A DNA stretch of 64,000 nucleotides, from assembly GCF_000956465.1 (NCBI RefSeq), contig NZ_JYJA01000022.1:1-64000 (forward strand), in the 5' to 3' direction. The DNA comes from Microbacterium trichothecenolyticum. GTDB taxonomy: Bacteria > Actinomycetota > Actinomycetes > Actinomycetales > Microbacteriaceae. Each line of letters begins with the position of its first letter. Position 1 is the first letter of the stretch. The notes under the pieces were generated by a model. It searched no databases, had not been told where the DNA came from, and saw only the letters and a program-made list of their open reading frames with translations. Position numbers and translations under genes: made by a program. Below are positions 44,909-53,157 of the stretch, piece by piece.

Positions 44909-46501
44909 TCATCGCCCGAGCATCTCCAGCGCGGCCATGGCGGCGTTGTGCCCGCCGAGGCCGCTGACCGCGCCGCCGCGGCGCGCTCCCGAGCCGCACA
45001 TCAGCACGTTCGAGTGCTGCGTCGCCACGCCCCAGCGCTCGGCCGGCGTGTCGAGCGGCTCGTCGTCGCCCGCCCACGGCCACGAGAGCGGGCCATGGAA
45101 GATGTCGCCGCCCACCATGCCGAGTGATCGCTCCAGGTCGGCGGTGGTGCGCGCCTCGACGCACATCGTGCCGTCGGGAGCCTCGTAGAGGCAGTCGGCG
45201 ATGGGCTCGGCCAGCACCGTGTCGAGCGAGCGCTGGGCCGCGTCGAGGAGCGCAGCGCGCGCAGCATCCGTGTCCCGTCCGTCGACGAGGCGGTGCGGCA
45301 CCTGGAGGCCGAAGAGCGTCAGAGTGTGCGCGCCCGATGCGCGCAGCTCGGGACCGAGGATGGTCGGATCGGTGAGGGAGTGGCAGTAGATCTCGGCCGG
45401 GAGGGGATCAGGGATGCTGCCGCCCACCGCCGCGCGGTGTGCGTCGTCGAGCTGGGTCATGGTCTCGTTGACGTGGAAGGTGCCGGCGAACGCCGCCTCG
45501 GGAGCGACGCTGTCGTCCCGAAGACGGGGCAGCCGCTTCAGCAGCATGTTGACCTTCAGCTGCGCGCCCTCGGGTGCCGGCGCGTCGGCGAGAGGGGCGC
45601 CTGCCCCGCCGGCCGCGAGCAGTCGCGAGAGAACCGCCGGGCCGACGCCGCTCAGCACCAGCTGCGCCTGCACGACGCCACCGCCGGCGAGCGTGACCTC
45701 GCCGTCCGGCGTCACGGCGGTCACGTCGGTCCGCGTGCGCAGCTCGACCCCCGCTTCGGCCGCGGCGCGCGACAGTTCGGCCGTCACACGGCCCATGCCG
45801 CCCACGGGCACGTCCCAGTGCCCTGTCCCGCCGCCGATCACGTGGTAGAGGAAGCAGCGGTTCTGGCGGAGGCTCTCGTCGTCGGCGGAGGCGAAGGTGC
45901 CGATGAGGCCGTCGGTGAGCGCGATGCCGCGGGCGATGTCGGTGTCGAACGACGACCGCAGCACGTCGCCCAGGGGGCGCTCGAACAGGTCGGACCAGAG
46001 CCGGCCGTCGCCGAGGTCCGCCCGCACGTCTCGCTCTCGATGCAGCGGCTGCGTCATGGAGGGGAAGAGGAGACGCGCGATCGGCTCGATCCGGTCGGCG
46101 AAGTCGCCGAAGCGCGTCGCCTCACCGGTGGTCCCGGTGACGCGCGCGAACGACGCGCCGGTGGCCGCGGCATCCGCGGTATCGATCAGAATGCCCCGCG
46201 ACGGAGCCGCCGGGTCGGGCGTGTACGAGGAGTAGCGGCGTCGGAGGAGACGGATGCCGAGCCCGAGGTCGTCGATGATGCTCTGCGGGAGCAGGCTGAC
46301 GAGATAGGAGTAGCGCGAGAGCCGGGCGTCGACGCCCGCCCACGGCTGCTCCGACACCGCGGCCCCGCCGACGTGGTCGAGCCGTTCGAGGACGACGACG
46401 GACCGTCCCGCCCGGGCCAGGTAGGCGGCGGCGACGAGGGCGTTGTGACCGCCGCCGACGATGGCGACGTCGAAGCGGCGGGACTGGGCGGCAGCGACCA
46501 T
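44909..46501 (-). CDS. Phytoene-dehydrogenase-like FAD oxidoreductase
   Basis: 530 residues. The N-terminal dinucleotide fold VAIVGGGHNALVAAAYLARAGRSVVVLERLDHVGG binds FAD; GGMGRVTAELSRAAAEAGVELRTRTDV is the carotenoid-desaturase-like insertion, and the end VLMCGSGARRGGAVSGLGGHNAAMAALEML completes the flavin site. The family (CrtI/retinol-saturase-like, COG1233) has diverse or unknown substrates; no carotenoid genes are adjacent. I chose the ATG at 46501; GGAG is close upstream, and a GTG at 46519 is possible. It is divergent from the IMPase-like gene, 59 bases apart. Confidence 0.85.
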   Translation of the reverse strand: MVAAAQSRRFDVAIVGGGHNALVAAAYLARAGRSVVVLERLDHVGGAAVSEQPWAGVDARLSRYSYLVSLLPQSIIDDLGLGIRLLRRRYSSYTPDPAAPSRGILIDTADAAATGASFARVTGTTGEATRFGDFADRIEPIARLLFPSMTQPLHRERDVRADLGDGRLWSDLFERPLGDVLRSSFDTDIARGIALTDGLIGTFASADDESLRQNRCFLYHVIGGGTGHWDVPVGGMGRVTAELSRAAAEAGVELRTRTDVTAVTPDGEVTLAGGGVVQAQLVLSGVGPAVLSRLLAAGGAGAPLADAPAPEGAQLKVNMLLKRLPRLRDDSVAPEAAFAGTFHVNETMTQLDDAHRAAVGGSIPDPLPAEIYCHSLTDPTILGPELRASGAHTLTLFGLQVPHRLVDGRDTDAARAALLDAAQRSLDTVLAEPIADCLYEAPDGTMCVEARTTADLERSLGMVGGDIFHGPLSWPWAGDDEPLDTPAERWGVATQHSNVLMCGSGARRGGAVSGLGGHNAAMAALEMLGR

Positions 46502-46560
46502 GGGCTCCACGCTACCCACGCGGTTGCTCGAGCCGCGCGCCGCTTCGTTACCGTGGAGGC

Positions 46561-47367
46561 ATGAGCCTCGAGCACGACCTCGAATCCCTTGCCATCGACA
46601 TCGCCCGCGAAGCCGGGGAGCTCGCGCGGACCCGCCGCGAGGCGGGCGTCGCGATCGCCGCGACCAAGACCGCGCTCGCCGACATCGTCACGGAGGCCGA
46701 CCGCGAGGTCGAGGCCCTGATCCGCGCCCGGCTGACGGCCGCGCGCCCCGACGACGGCTTCCTCGGGGAGGAGACCGGCGGCGACTCTGGCGAGAGCGGC
46801 GTCACGTGGGTCGTCGACCCGATCGACGGCACCGTCAACTACGCCTACGGCATCCCCTCGTACGCCGTCAGCATCGCCGCAGTGCGGGGCGAGCCCACGC
46901 CCGGCGAGTGGGAGGCGCTGGCCGGCGTCGTCTACACCCCGGCGCTCGGCGAGATGTTCCACGCCGCCCGCGGCGAGGGCGCGTGGCTGGGCGTGAACCG
47001 GCTCTCCGTCAACCCGGAGGTCGGGGGAGCCGGTGCTCTCCTCGCGACCGGGTTCGGCTACGACCCGGCGACCCGGCCCGGCGACATCGAGCTCATCGGC
47101 CGCGTCATGCCCGCGGTGCCCGCACGAGACCTGCGCCGCGGCGGATCGGCCGCGAGCGACCTCGCATTCGTCGCCGCCGGCCGCTTGGACGGCTACTTCG
47201 AACGTGGGCTCGCCCCATGGGACCTCGCGGCGGGGTCGCTGCTCGTCACCGAGGCTGGGGGGCGTTTCGGCCGGGCGGAGCCCGACGGCGGTCCACGTGC
47301 ACCCCTCGTCGTGGCTGCGACTCCGGCGATCTTCGATCGCCTCGCCGAGGCCGCGGGACTCGCGTGA
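46561..47367 (+). CDS. Inositol-monophosphatase family protein
   Basis: 268 residues. Metal-binding motifs are intact: FLGEETGGD, WVVDPIDGTVNYAYGIPSYAVSI and APWDLAAGSLLVTEAGG. Such enzymes hydrolyse inositol monophosphate or related sugar phosphates (some act as fructose-1,6-bisphosphatase or histidinol phosphatase). TACCGT lies 6 bases before the ATG, consistent with leaderless transcription. Substrate not readable. Confidence 0.93.
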   Translation: MSLEHDLESLAIDIAREAGELARTRREAGVAIAATKTALADIVTEADREVEALIRARLTAARPDDGFLGEETGGDSGESGVTWVVDPIDGTVNYAYGIPSYAVSIAAVRGEPTPGEWEALAGVVYTPALGEMFHAARGEGAWLGVNRLSVNPEVGGAGALLATGFGYDPATRPGDIELIGRVMPAVPARDLRRGGSAASDLAFVAAGRLDGYFERGLAPWDLAAGSLLVTEAGGRFGRAEPDGGPRAPLVVAATPAIFDRLAEAAGLA

Positions 47368-47407
47368 TGACGCGCCTCTCATCGAATCCTCACGAAACGC
47401 GCGTCAT
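47367..47407. repeat. 9-bp inverted repeat after the IMPase-like gene
   Basis: Arms at 47367-47375 (atgacgcgc) and 47399-47407 pair perfectly, 23 bases apart, no T tract. It belongs to the same structural class as the longer inverted repeats elsewhere in the window. Confidence 0.7.
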
Positions 47408-47592
47408 GAAATCCGAGCCGCACATGGCATTCCCAGGACGCCCGGGGTAGGGTTTACCCGATCGTTACCTTCGCCACCCGAACGGCGGAGGGGTCCTTTG
47501 CCCGAAGACCGCCTTGTCGCGAACACCCCCCTCGCGGCACGACCTGAGAGCCCGCTTCCGCTTTGCCTTTCGACGCCCCCCAGGCCGGATCT

Positions 47593-49494
47593 GTGCCCAC
47601 GCGCCGCTCCAGCCGACCCTCCGCAGCGCCTGCTCAGGCGACGCCGGAGGCTCCCGGGGCAGGCCGTGCGACCGCACGGCGGCAGGCGGCGAGCACCGCT
47701 CCCGAGCGTCCCGCGGTCGTGTGGGGTCGTCCGATCGAATCGCAGCGGCCGGCCGCTGCGGCCACCCCCGCGGTGAAGCCCGAGGCGACGTCGTACGTCG
47801 CCTCGACACCAGCGGTCGCAGCTCCGGCGACTCCGGTCGCTCCGGCTCCGGTGGCTCCGGCTCCGGTCGCGACGCCTGTCGAGCCGGTGGCCCCGGCGCC
47901 GTCGTCGGTCGAGCTTCCGGCCGCTTCCGGCGCCGTCATCGACGCCGTCGCGCCTCGCGCACGAGCCCGCTCCTCTGTCGCCGCCTCCGCCGCGCCCGCT
48001 GCCGAGCAGGTGAGCCGGCGCTCGCGCCGCTCCCAGACCGCCGAGCAGCCCGTGGCCGTCGTGCCGCCGATCGCCCCTGTCGCTCCCGCCGAGCCCGAAC
48101 GTCCGGCCGCGGCGTTCGAGGCCGGACTGCCGACCCGCGAAGAGCCGGCACCGCTGCTCGACGCCGTCCTCGCTCCCGCCGAGCCGTTCGAGCTTCTCGA
48201 GCCCGTCGCGATCGCCGAGTCGCCGGCCTCCTCCACTGCCGTTGCGGCGCCCGCCTCGAGTGCCACGCCGGCTGAAGGCGCCTCCACGTGGATGGCCGAC
48301 TCCTTCGCGAGCCTCCTCACCGCCGACGCCGCTGAGACGGTGGCCACGACGGCGGCCGAGGTCGAGGCCGCCGCGCCGCAGCCGACCCCGGCACCGGCGC
48401 CCGCCTCGAAGCTGGCCGAGCCGCAGATGACGGCCGCGCCCCGGGTCGCAGCGCCGTCGCAGACGGCGACCACGGCCCAGTCGGACGTCGACGCCGGTGC
48501 CTCGCAGCCCGCCGAGCCGCACGCATCGCGCGCGCGCACCGAGCGCCCTCGCACCGAGCGCATCGAGCCCCTGACCGGCCCGATCCCCGCGCCGGCAGCA
48601 TCCGGAGTCGACGAGTTCGAAGCCGCATCCCGCCTGTTCGCCTTCACCGGCGAGACCCCCGTCCAGCAGCCCGCGCCGGAGGCAGAGGCGGAGGCCGAGG
48701 CAGGGTCGACGCCGCACGCAGCACCCCGCCGTGCGCAGGCCCGTCGCGGCTCGGCCTTCAAGCGCGTGGCCACCGCCTCGTTCTCGATCGGCGTCTTCGG
48801 CATCGTCGGTCTCATGGCCGTCGGCATGACGACTCCGGCCGAAGCGGTCGCCGCCGTCAACGGCACGGAAGCCTCGCTCTCGGTTCTCGCCGTGGGCGAC
48901 GACTCCGTGCCGCTCGTGGACGAGGCCGAGATCCAGGCATACGTCGCTCCCGGCGACGCGCAGAGCGACACGCTCCAGCGCACCGAGAACTACGCGACGA
49001 CGACCACGGCGCAGCTCGCGTCGGAGGCGGGGATCAAGAACTTCTCGAACCTCTTCCACAACAACCCGAACTCGAACATCCAGTGGCCTTTCGCGGTCGG
49101 TGTCACGATGTCGTACGGGTTCGGCATGCGCTCCGGCCGCATGCACGAGGGCATCGACTTCACGCCCGGCAACGGTGCGCCCGTGCAGGCGATCGCCGAC
49201 GGCACCGTGCGCGTCGCCTCGGAGGCGGGCGGCGCCTACGGCGTGCACGTCATCATCGACCACATCGTCGACGGGCAGCTGGTCTCGAGCCACTACGCGC
49301 ACATGCAGTACGGCTCGCTCCAGGTCAGCCCCGGCCAGCACGTCACTGTCGGCACGGTCATCGGCCGCACCGGCAACACGGGCCGCTCGTACGGCGCCCA
49401 CACGCACTTCGAGATCCTCGACAACGGCACCACCGCCATCGACCCGTGGCCGTGGCTTCAGAAGTACACCGACGGGACCCACACGGTGGGTTGA
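47593..49494 (+). CDS. M23-family cell-wall peptidase with long Ala/Pro-rich N-terminus
   Basis: About 633 residues. Residues up to about 395 are low-complexity Ala/Pro/Val/Glu (for example APATPVAPAPVAPAPVATPV); then one membrane helix (SFSIGVFGIVGLMAVGM) with a TPAEA cleavage-like site, a short helical spacer, and the M23 domain at the C-terminus with zinc ligands in RMHEGIDF and GAHTHFEIL. It should cut peptidoglycan peptide bridges or activate such enzymes outside the cell. I chose the GTG at 47593; a TTG at 47563 is in frame. Start is uncertain. The 5' region 47408-47592 has no recognised riboswitch. Confidence 0.85.
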   Translation: MPTRRSSRPSAAPAQATPEAPGAGRATARRQAASTAPERPAVVWGRPIESQRPAAAATPAVKPEATSYVASTPAVAAPATPVAPAPVAPAPVATPVEPVAPAPSSVELPAASGAVIDAVAPRARARSSVAASAAPAAEQVSRRSRRSQTAEQPVAVVPPIAPVAPAEPERPAAAFEAGLPTREEPAPLLDAVLAPAEPFELLEPVAIAESPASSTAVAAPASSATPAEGASTWMADSFASLLTADAAETVATTAAEVEAAAPQPTPAPAPASKLAEPQMTAAPRVAAPSQTATTAQSDVDAGASQPAEPHASRARTERPRTERIEPLTGPIPAPAASGVDEFEAASRLFAFTGETPVQQPAPEAEAEAEAGSTPHAAPRRAQARRGSAFKRVATASFSIGVFGIVGLMAVGMTTPAEAVAAVNGTEASLSVLAVGDDSVPLVDEAEIQAYVAPGDAQSDTLQRTENYATTTTAQLASEAGIKNFSNLFHNNPNSNIQWPFAVGVTMSYGFGMRSGRMHEGIDFTPGNGAPVQAIADGTVRVASEAGGAYGVHVIIDHIVDGQLVSSHYAHMQYGSLQVSPGQHVTVGTVIGRTGNTGRSYGAHTHFEILDNGTTAIDPWPWLQKYTDGTHTVG

Positions 49495-49556
49495 GTGGTT
49501 CGGAAGGGTGCCACGCCTCTGGTATCCTCTTCTAGTTGCCTGCTTGCAGGCAGCAC

Positions 49557-49628
49557 GCCCCGATAGCTCAGTGGCAGAGCACTTCCATGGTAAGGAAGGG
49601 GTCGTCAGTTCAATCCTGACTCGGGGCT
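49557..49628 (+). tRNA. tRNA-Thr (anticodon GGT)
   Basis: 72 bases. Acceptor gccccga pairs with tcggggc (49621-49627). D-arm gctcagtggcagagc, anticodon stem-loop cttcc-atGGTaa-ggaag, and T-arm gtcagttcaatcctgac. No encoded CCA. Confidence 0.95.
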
Positions 49629-49662
49629 CGCGGCATCCATTTCGTGACCGTTGGATGCGTAT

Positions 49663-49736
49663 GGCAGGGTAGCTCAGTTGGTGAGAGCGCACGACTCATA
49701 ATCGTGAGGTCGCGGGTTCAAGCCCCGCTCCTGCTA
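49663..49736 (+). tRNA. tRNA-Met (anticodon CAT)
   Basis: 74 bases. Acceptor ggcaggg with tcctgct (G-U wobbles at both ends), D-arm gctcagttggtgagagc, anticodon stem-loop cacga-ctCATaa-tcgtg, and T-arm gcgggttcaagccccgc. It looks like the elongator methionine type; tRNA-Ile2 (lysidine) is the alternative. It borders the integrated element. Confidence 0.93.
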
Positions 49737-49742
49737 CAGATC

Positions 49743-49768
49743 AAAACCCCCGGTAAATCGGGGGTTTT
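49743..49768 (+). terminator. Terminator after tRNA-Met
   Basis: A 10-bp perfect stem (aaaacccccg with its complement) and a TTTT run. It separates the tRNA from the integrase gene, which is transcribed towards it. Confidence 0.9.
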
Positions 49769-49856
49769 GTCGTTCCTGGCTCATGTGCTCGGAGTCGTCA
49801 ATCTGCGGCTTGCCCACATTTTGCCCACCGTTGCGCGAGGCGTGCGTGCCGACCTC

Positions 49857-50987
49857 CTAATGCAGGGGACCGAGGTCGGGCTCGGGCCAGACCTTGCCGG
49901 CGAAGTGTGCGGCCGCCTCCCGGTCGAGCGCGTCTGACACGGCATTGAGGTCCTCATCGAAGAGATCCGCATATACGTCGAGGGTCATCGCCGCCGACGC
50001 ATGCCCCAGCATTCGCTGGACGGCCTTCACATTCGCGCCGGCTGAGACCGCGAGGCTGGCCGCCGTGTGGCGAAGATCATGGGGCGTGACGACCGGAAAC
50101 AACGGATCCTGCTCTCGCACCTTCGCGAGAGCAGGATTGAACACACGATGCCGGAAGTTGTTGTTCCGCATCGGCGTGCCCGTCAGCGTCGTGAACACAA
50201 GATCGTCTCCGCGCTTGCCCGTCATGCGGCGCTTCAGTGGCGCAACAAGGAAAGAAGGCGCGACCACCACGCGAGACTCGTCGCTCTTAGGCGTGCCCCA
50301 TGCCAGGGTTCCGCCGATCTCGCTGACGCTCTCGACGATCGACAGTCGCCTGTGCGCAAGGTCTACGTTCTTGACGCGAAGCGCGGCAAGCTCGCCCCAG
50401 CGCAGTCCGGTGTACGCGAGCGTCGCCAGAAGGTCGCCCCAGTCGGCAGCCGCCTCCACAAGGACCGCGACCTGCTCGTGCGTGAGGTAGCCGCGTCGCC
50501 GCTTCGTGATCCGGGGCAGTTTGATATCTTCAGCGGGATTCCGTGTCAGCTTCCGATCTCGAACTGCGAACTTCAGCATGCTCGCCAGGACGTGATAAAC
50601 CTGCCGTACGGTCGACGCGGCAAGCTGCTGAGAGAGCTCGCTGACCCAGTGCTGCACCTGCGCATGAGAGATGTCACCGAGCCGATGGCTGCCCCACCGG
50701 GGGAGGATGTGCTTTCCCAGCGTGTACTCATACCCGGATCGCGTGGTGGGCTTCAGGTTGACCAACGAGCTCAGCCACACCTGCGCCCAATCGCGCACCA
50801 GGATCCTGGAGTGCGTGGATGACACGAACTCGCCAGTCGCTTTCAGGGTCTCGACGCCAGCCAAGAACTCCTCGGCGTCCCGCTTCGTACGGAACCCGCG
50901 CTTATCGGTCTGGCGGTTGTTCGGCGTGCGGTACCGGACGCGGTAGCGGCGGCCCTTCGCGGTGTCGTACGACTCGACGCTGCCCAT
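49857..50987 (-). CDS. int: Tyrosine-type site-specific integrase
   Basis: 376 residues. An N-terminal arm-type DNA-binding part (KGRRYRVRYRTPNNRQTDKRGFRTKRDAEEFL), SAM-like core-binding domain (TTRSGYEYTLGKHILPRWG), and catalytic domain with Arg in YTGLRWGELAAL, HDLRHTAAS, and GH followed by Tyr in MLGHASAAMTLDVYADLF. It ends about 120 bases from the tRNA-Met 3' end, a common attachment position for such integrases. It marks the left edge of the mobile element. Confidence 0.95.
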   Translation of the reverse strand: MGSVESYDTAKGRRYRVRYRTPNNRQTDKRGFRTKRDAEEFLAGVETLKATGEFVSSTHSRILVRDWAQVWLSSLVNLKPTTRSGYEYTLGKHILPRWGSHRLGDISHAQVQHWVSELSQQLAASTVRQVYHVLASMLKFAVRDRKLTRNPAEDIKLPRITKRRRGYLTHEQVAVLVEAAADWGDLLATLAYTGLRWGELAALRVKNVDLAHRRLSIVESVSEIGGTLAWGTPKSDESRVVVAPSFLVAPLKRRMTGKRGDDLVFTTLTGTPMRNNNFRHRVFNPALAKVREQDPLFPVVTPHDLRHTAASLAVSAGANVKAVQRMLGHASAAMTLDVYADLFDEDLNAVSDALDREAAAHFAGKVWPEPDLGPLH

Positions 50988-51014
50988 GACTGACTCGAAT
51001 CCGCGCGCTGCGCG

Positions 51015-51680
51015 CTATATGTCCGCGGGCCGGCCGACGTTCGACGTCAGGCCGACCAGCCACCCCGCGGCGCGCGCGCTCTTGATCCAATCGCTGGCCG
51101 TGCGTTCGGGTACGCCGAGCTCGAGCGCGATCAACTTCACGGGAGGCAGTTCTGAGAGCGCGGCGGTCCCGTAGAGGATCTCGACGACCTCCCACCGTTC
51201 GTCTTTCACGCCGCGTTTCACGACTGCCTGCGCGAGCCATGGGGGGATGATCCGTCCCTCGCCTGTTGTGAGATCCGCGACCGTCGTACGCTTCGCATCC
51301 GCGCTGTCGTCGAGCTGCAGAGCGATGCACTGCGGGATTGCGGCCTGAAGGATCGCCTGCGGTGCCGTGTGCTTCAGTCGGTACTCGCTGAAATCTGCTG
51401 CAATCGCTCGATTCAGGATCATCGTGAGGACGTAGCGTCCGCGGTCGGTGCGGTACTGCGCTTCGATCGTGGTTTCCACTCCCGACTCGTAGTCCACAGC
51501 CGTAGCCACGAACGCGGGCGCGATGCGCAATGCGGCACCCAGCGACTGTGTTGCGTCGCTCGCAGTCATGCGAGCTCCATCAGGGGTCTTCACGTCGACC
51601 TGCACCTCCTCATCTTGCCTTACTTCAACTGAATTCTGCACTTCCCTCTTGCGAAGAATACTCTTTAAGTGTGTACTCAT
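51015..51680 (-). CDS. Hypothetical DNA-binding-like protein of the element
   Basis: 221 residues. No known domain across residues 1-165; near the C-terminus LPPVKLIALELGVPERTASDWIKSARAAGWL looks like a helix-turn-helix. I chose the ATG at 51680 because the longer frame to 51836 overlaps the excisionase on the other strand. No SD. It lies between the integrase and excisionase genes, as regulatory genes of integrative elements often do. A role in regulation is inference. Confidence 0.6.
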   Translation of the reverse strand: MSTHLKSILRKREVQNSVEVRQDEEVQVDVKTPDGARMTASDATQSLGAALRIAPAFVATAVDYESGVETTIEAQYRTDRGRYVLTMILNRAIAADFSEYRLKHTAPQAILQAAIPQCIALQLDDSADAKRTTVADLTTGEGRIIPPWLAQAVVKRGVKDERWEVVEILYGTAALSELPPVKLIALELGVPERTASDWIKSARAAGWLVGLTSNVGRPADI

Positions 51681-51720
51681 GTCAAACACAAAAGTTATTC
51701 GGCAGGAAGGCTGGAGTGTG

Positions 51721-51945
51721 ATGACGGAAGCGAAACCGGGGGAACCGGTGCTGAACAAGGATCTTCTGACCCCAGACCGGGTGGTCGCGCTGATTCCGGG
51801 GTTGAAGCTGAAGCTGCTGGCGGAGTGGCGATACAAGAAGACGGGGCCGCGCTACTACAAGGTGGGGCGGATCATCCTGTATCCCTTCGACGACCTCGAG
51901 GTGTGGTTCGAAGGCCTCGAGCGCGGGGGCGATCCCGATGACTGA
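51721..51945 (+). CDS. Excisionase-like helix-turn-helix protein
   Basis: 74 residues. The motif LTPDRVVALIPGLKLKLLAEWRYKKTGPRYYKVGRIILYPFDDLEVWF matches AlpA/Xis-type MerR-like HTH proteins, which bend DNA for excision. GGAG is 7 bases before the ATG. It overlaps ParA by 8 bases. The start is only 40 bases from that of the divergent gene at 51680, so their promoters overlap. Confidence 0.85.
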   Translation: MTEAKPGEPVLNKDLLTPDRVVALIPGLKLKLLAEWRYKKTGPRYYKVGRIILYPFDDLEVWFEGLERGGDPDD

Positions 51946-52642
51946 GATCGACCCGCCACCGTCGGGCACCCGTGCGCCATCGATGGCGCTCATTGCGGTC
52001 GCGAACCAGAAGGGCGGGGTCGGGAAGACGACCGTTGCGATGCAGGTGGCGGCGGAGTTGTCGCGTCGGCATCGGGTGCTGGTGGTGGACGTGGACCGGC
52101 AGGAATCCACGGTGTGGTGGGCGGAGAACGCCCGTGACCTGCTGCCGTTCGATTTCGCCGGCAGTCAGCACCCGAACATGCTGAGCCGACTGAGGGATCT
52201 GCGAGCGGACTACGAGTTCGTGCTGGTGGACACCCCCGGCAGCCTCGAGGACACCGCCGTGCTGGAGACCGTGCTGGATGCCGCCGACTACGCCCTCGTA
52301 CCGGTCACCCCGGAGCCGCTCGCGGTCGACCCCACCCTCCGCACGCTGAGCCGGCTGATCGAACCACGCCAGCTGGGTCACGGGGTGCTGCTGAACCGGA
52401 TCGACCCGCGCGTGCCGCACCAGCTGCAGACCTGGCAGGGGCTACTGAACTCCGAGCTGGGGGTTCCACGGCTGGAGTCATATCTGCGGCAGTACAAGGT
52501 GCAAGCGGACGCCCCGGTGCTGGGTCAGCTGGTCACGAGCATGCGCCGTAACCGGCGCACCGAGGGTGCGATCGCGGACATCGCGGCCATCGCCCGGGAG
52601 CTCGAGCGGTTGCTGTCGCCGGCGTTGACGGGGGCGTGGTGA
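51938..52642 (+). CDS. parA: ParA-family partition ATPase
   Basis: 234 residues. Deviant Walker A NQKGGVGKTTVAMQVAAEL (about 22-40), VVDVDRQ (Walker A'), and VLVDTPGS (Walker B). It is the small plasmid-type ParA without an extra N-terminal domain. With the next gene it should form a partition/stability module for the element during a circular phase. Overlaps on both sides imply one operon. Confidence 0.92.
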   Translation: MTEIDPPPSGTRAPSMALIAVANQKGGVGKTTVAMQVAAELSRRHRVLVVDVDRQESTVWWAENARDLLPFDFAGSQHPNMLSRLRDLRADYEFVLVDTPGSLEDTAVLETVLDAADYALVPVTPEPLAVDPTLRTLSRLIEPRQLGHGVLLNRIDPRVPHQLQTWQGLLNSELGVPRLESYLRQYKVQADAPVLGQLVTSMRRNRRTEGAIADIAAIARELERLLSPALTGAW

Positions 52643-53157
52643 TGATGGCCCGGGTCGACCTCGCGGGGAAGCTCAGTGACGCCCGCGCCCGCGTCGCCGC
52701 AGAGACACCGTCCGCGGGGCCGCTGGCGCCGATGTTCGCCCAGCTGTCCCGGAAGGATGCCCGCATCCGCGACGATCAGGTCACTGCGCTGACGGCGCTG
52801 GCGGATGCGGTGATGCGGCGGCGGCGGTTCAAGGCGGAACGGATCACGGAGAACACGCTGATCCGTGTCGCGATCGATCTGCTCCTCGCCCACGCCGACC
52901 AGCTGCGCGGCTCCACCGAGGACGAACTCCGGTACTCCCTGACTTCCGGACTCCCGAAGTCCGGAAGTCCGGCACCCACGGAATCCGGAACTTACGGTGT
53001 CACCGCTCGCGAGCTTGCGGTCGATCAGGCGCCGGGTGTTCCGGACTCTCGGACGCACCCGCCGACTCCGGCACCTACGCAATTCGGAAGGCCGGGTGTT
53101 CGTGACTTCGGCAGTCCCGGACTTCCCGCGCTCACCGGATCGGCGGCTCCCGCATGA
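52642..53157 (+). CDS. Ribbon-helix-helix ParB-like partner protein
   Basis: 171 residues. The segment RFKAERITENTLIRVAIDLLLAHADQLRGSTEDEL (about 58-92) is a ribbon-helix-helix-like motif, as in small partition proteins paired with ParA. The tail (about 95-171) is Pro/Ser/Gly/Thr-rich and its DNA carries repeats of TCCGGA/GAAGTCC. The start overlaps the ParA stop (TGATG). DNA binding is inferred from the motif and neighbour. Confidence 0.65.
   Translation: MMARVDLAGKLSDARARVAAETPSAGPLAPMFAQLSRKDARIRDDQVTALTALADAVMRRRRFKAERITENTLIRVAIDLLLAHADQLRGSTEDELRYSLTSGLPKSGSPAPTESGTYGVTARELAVDQAPGVPDSRTHPPTPAPTQFGRPGVRDFGSPGLPALTGSAAPA
52942..52968. repeat. 9-bp palindrome in the ParB-like gene (possible parS-like site)
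   Basis: acttccgga (52942-52950) and tccggaagt (52960-52968) pair perfectly around 9 bases. Related blocks (ttccggact near 53038, cggacttcc near 53120) recur downstream in the same gene, making a possible centromere-like cluster. Confidence 0.45.

Noticed and set aside
47408..47592. c-di-AMP riboswitch before the M23 peptidase
   Set aside because: Such switches often precede actinobacterial wall hydrolases, but the conserved GGGGAACCCA-type core is missing.
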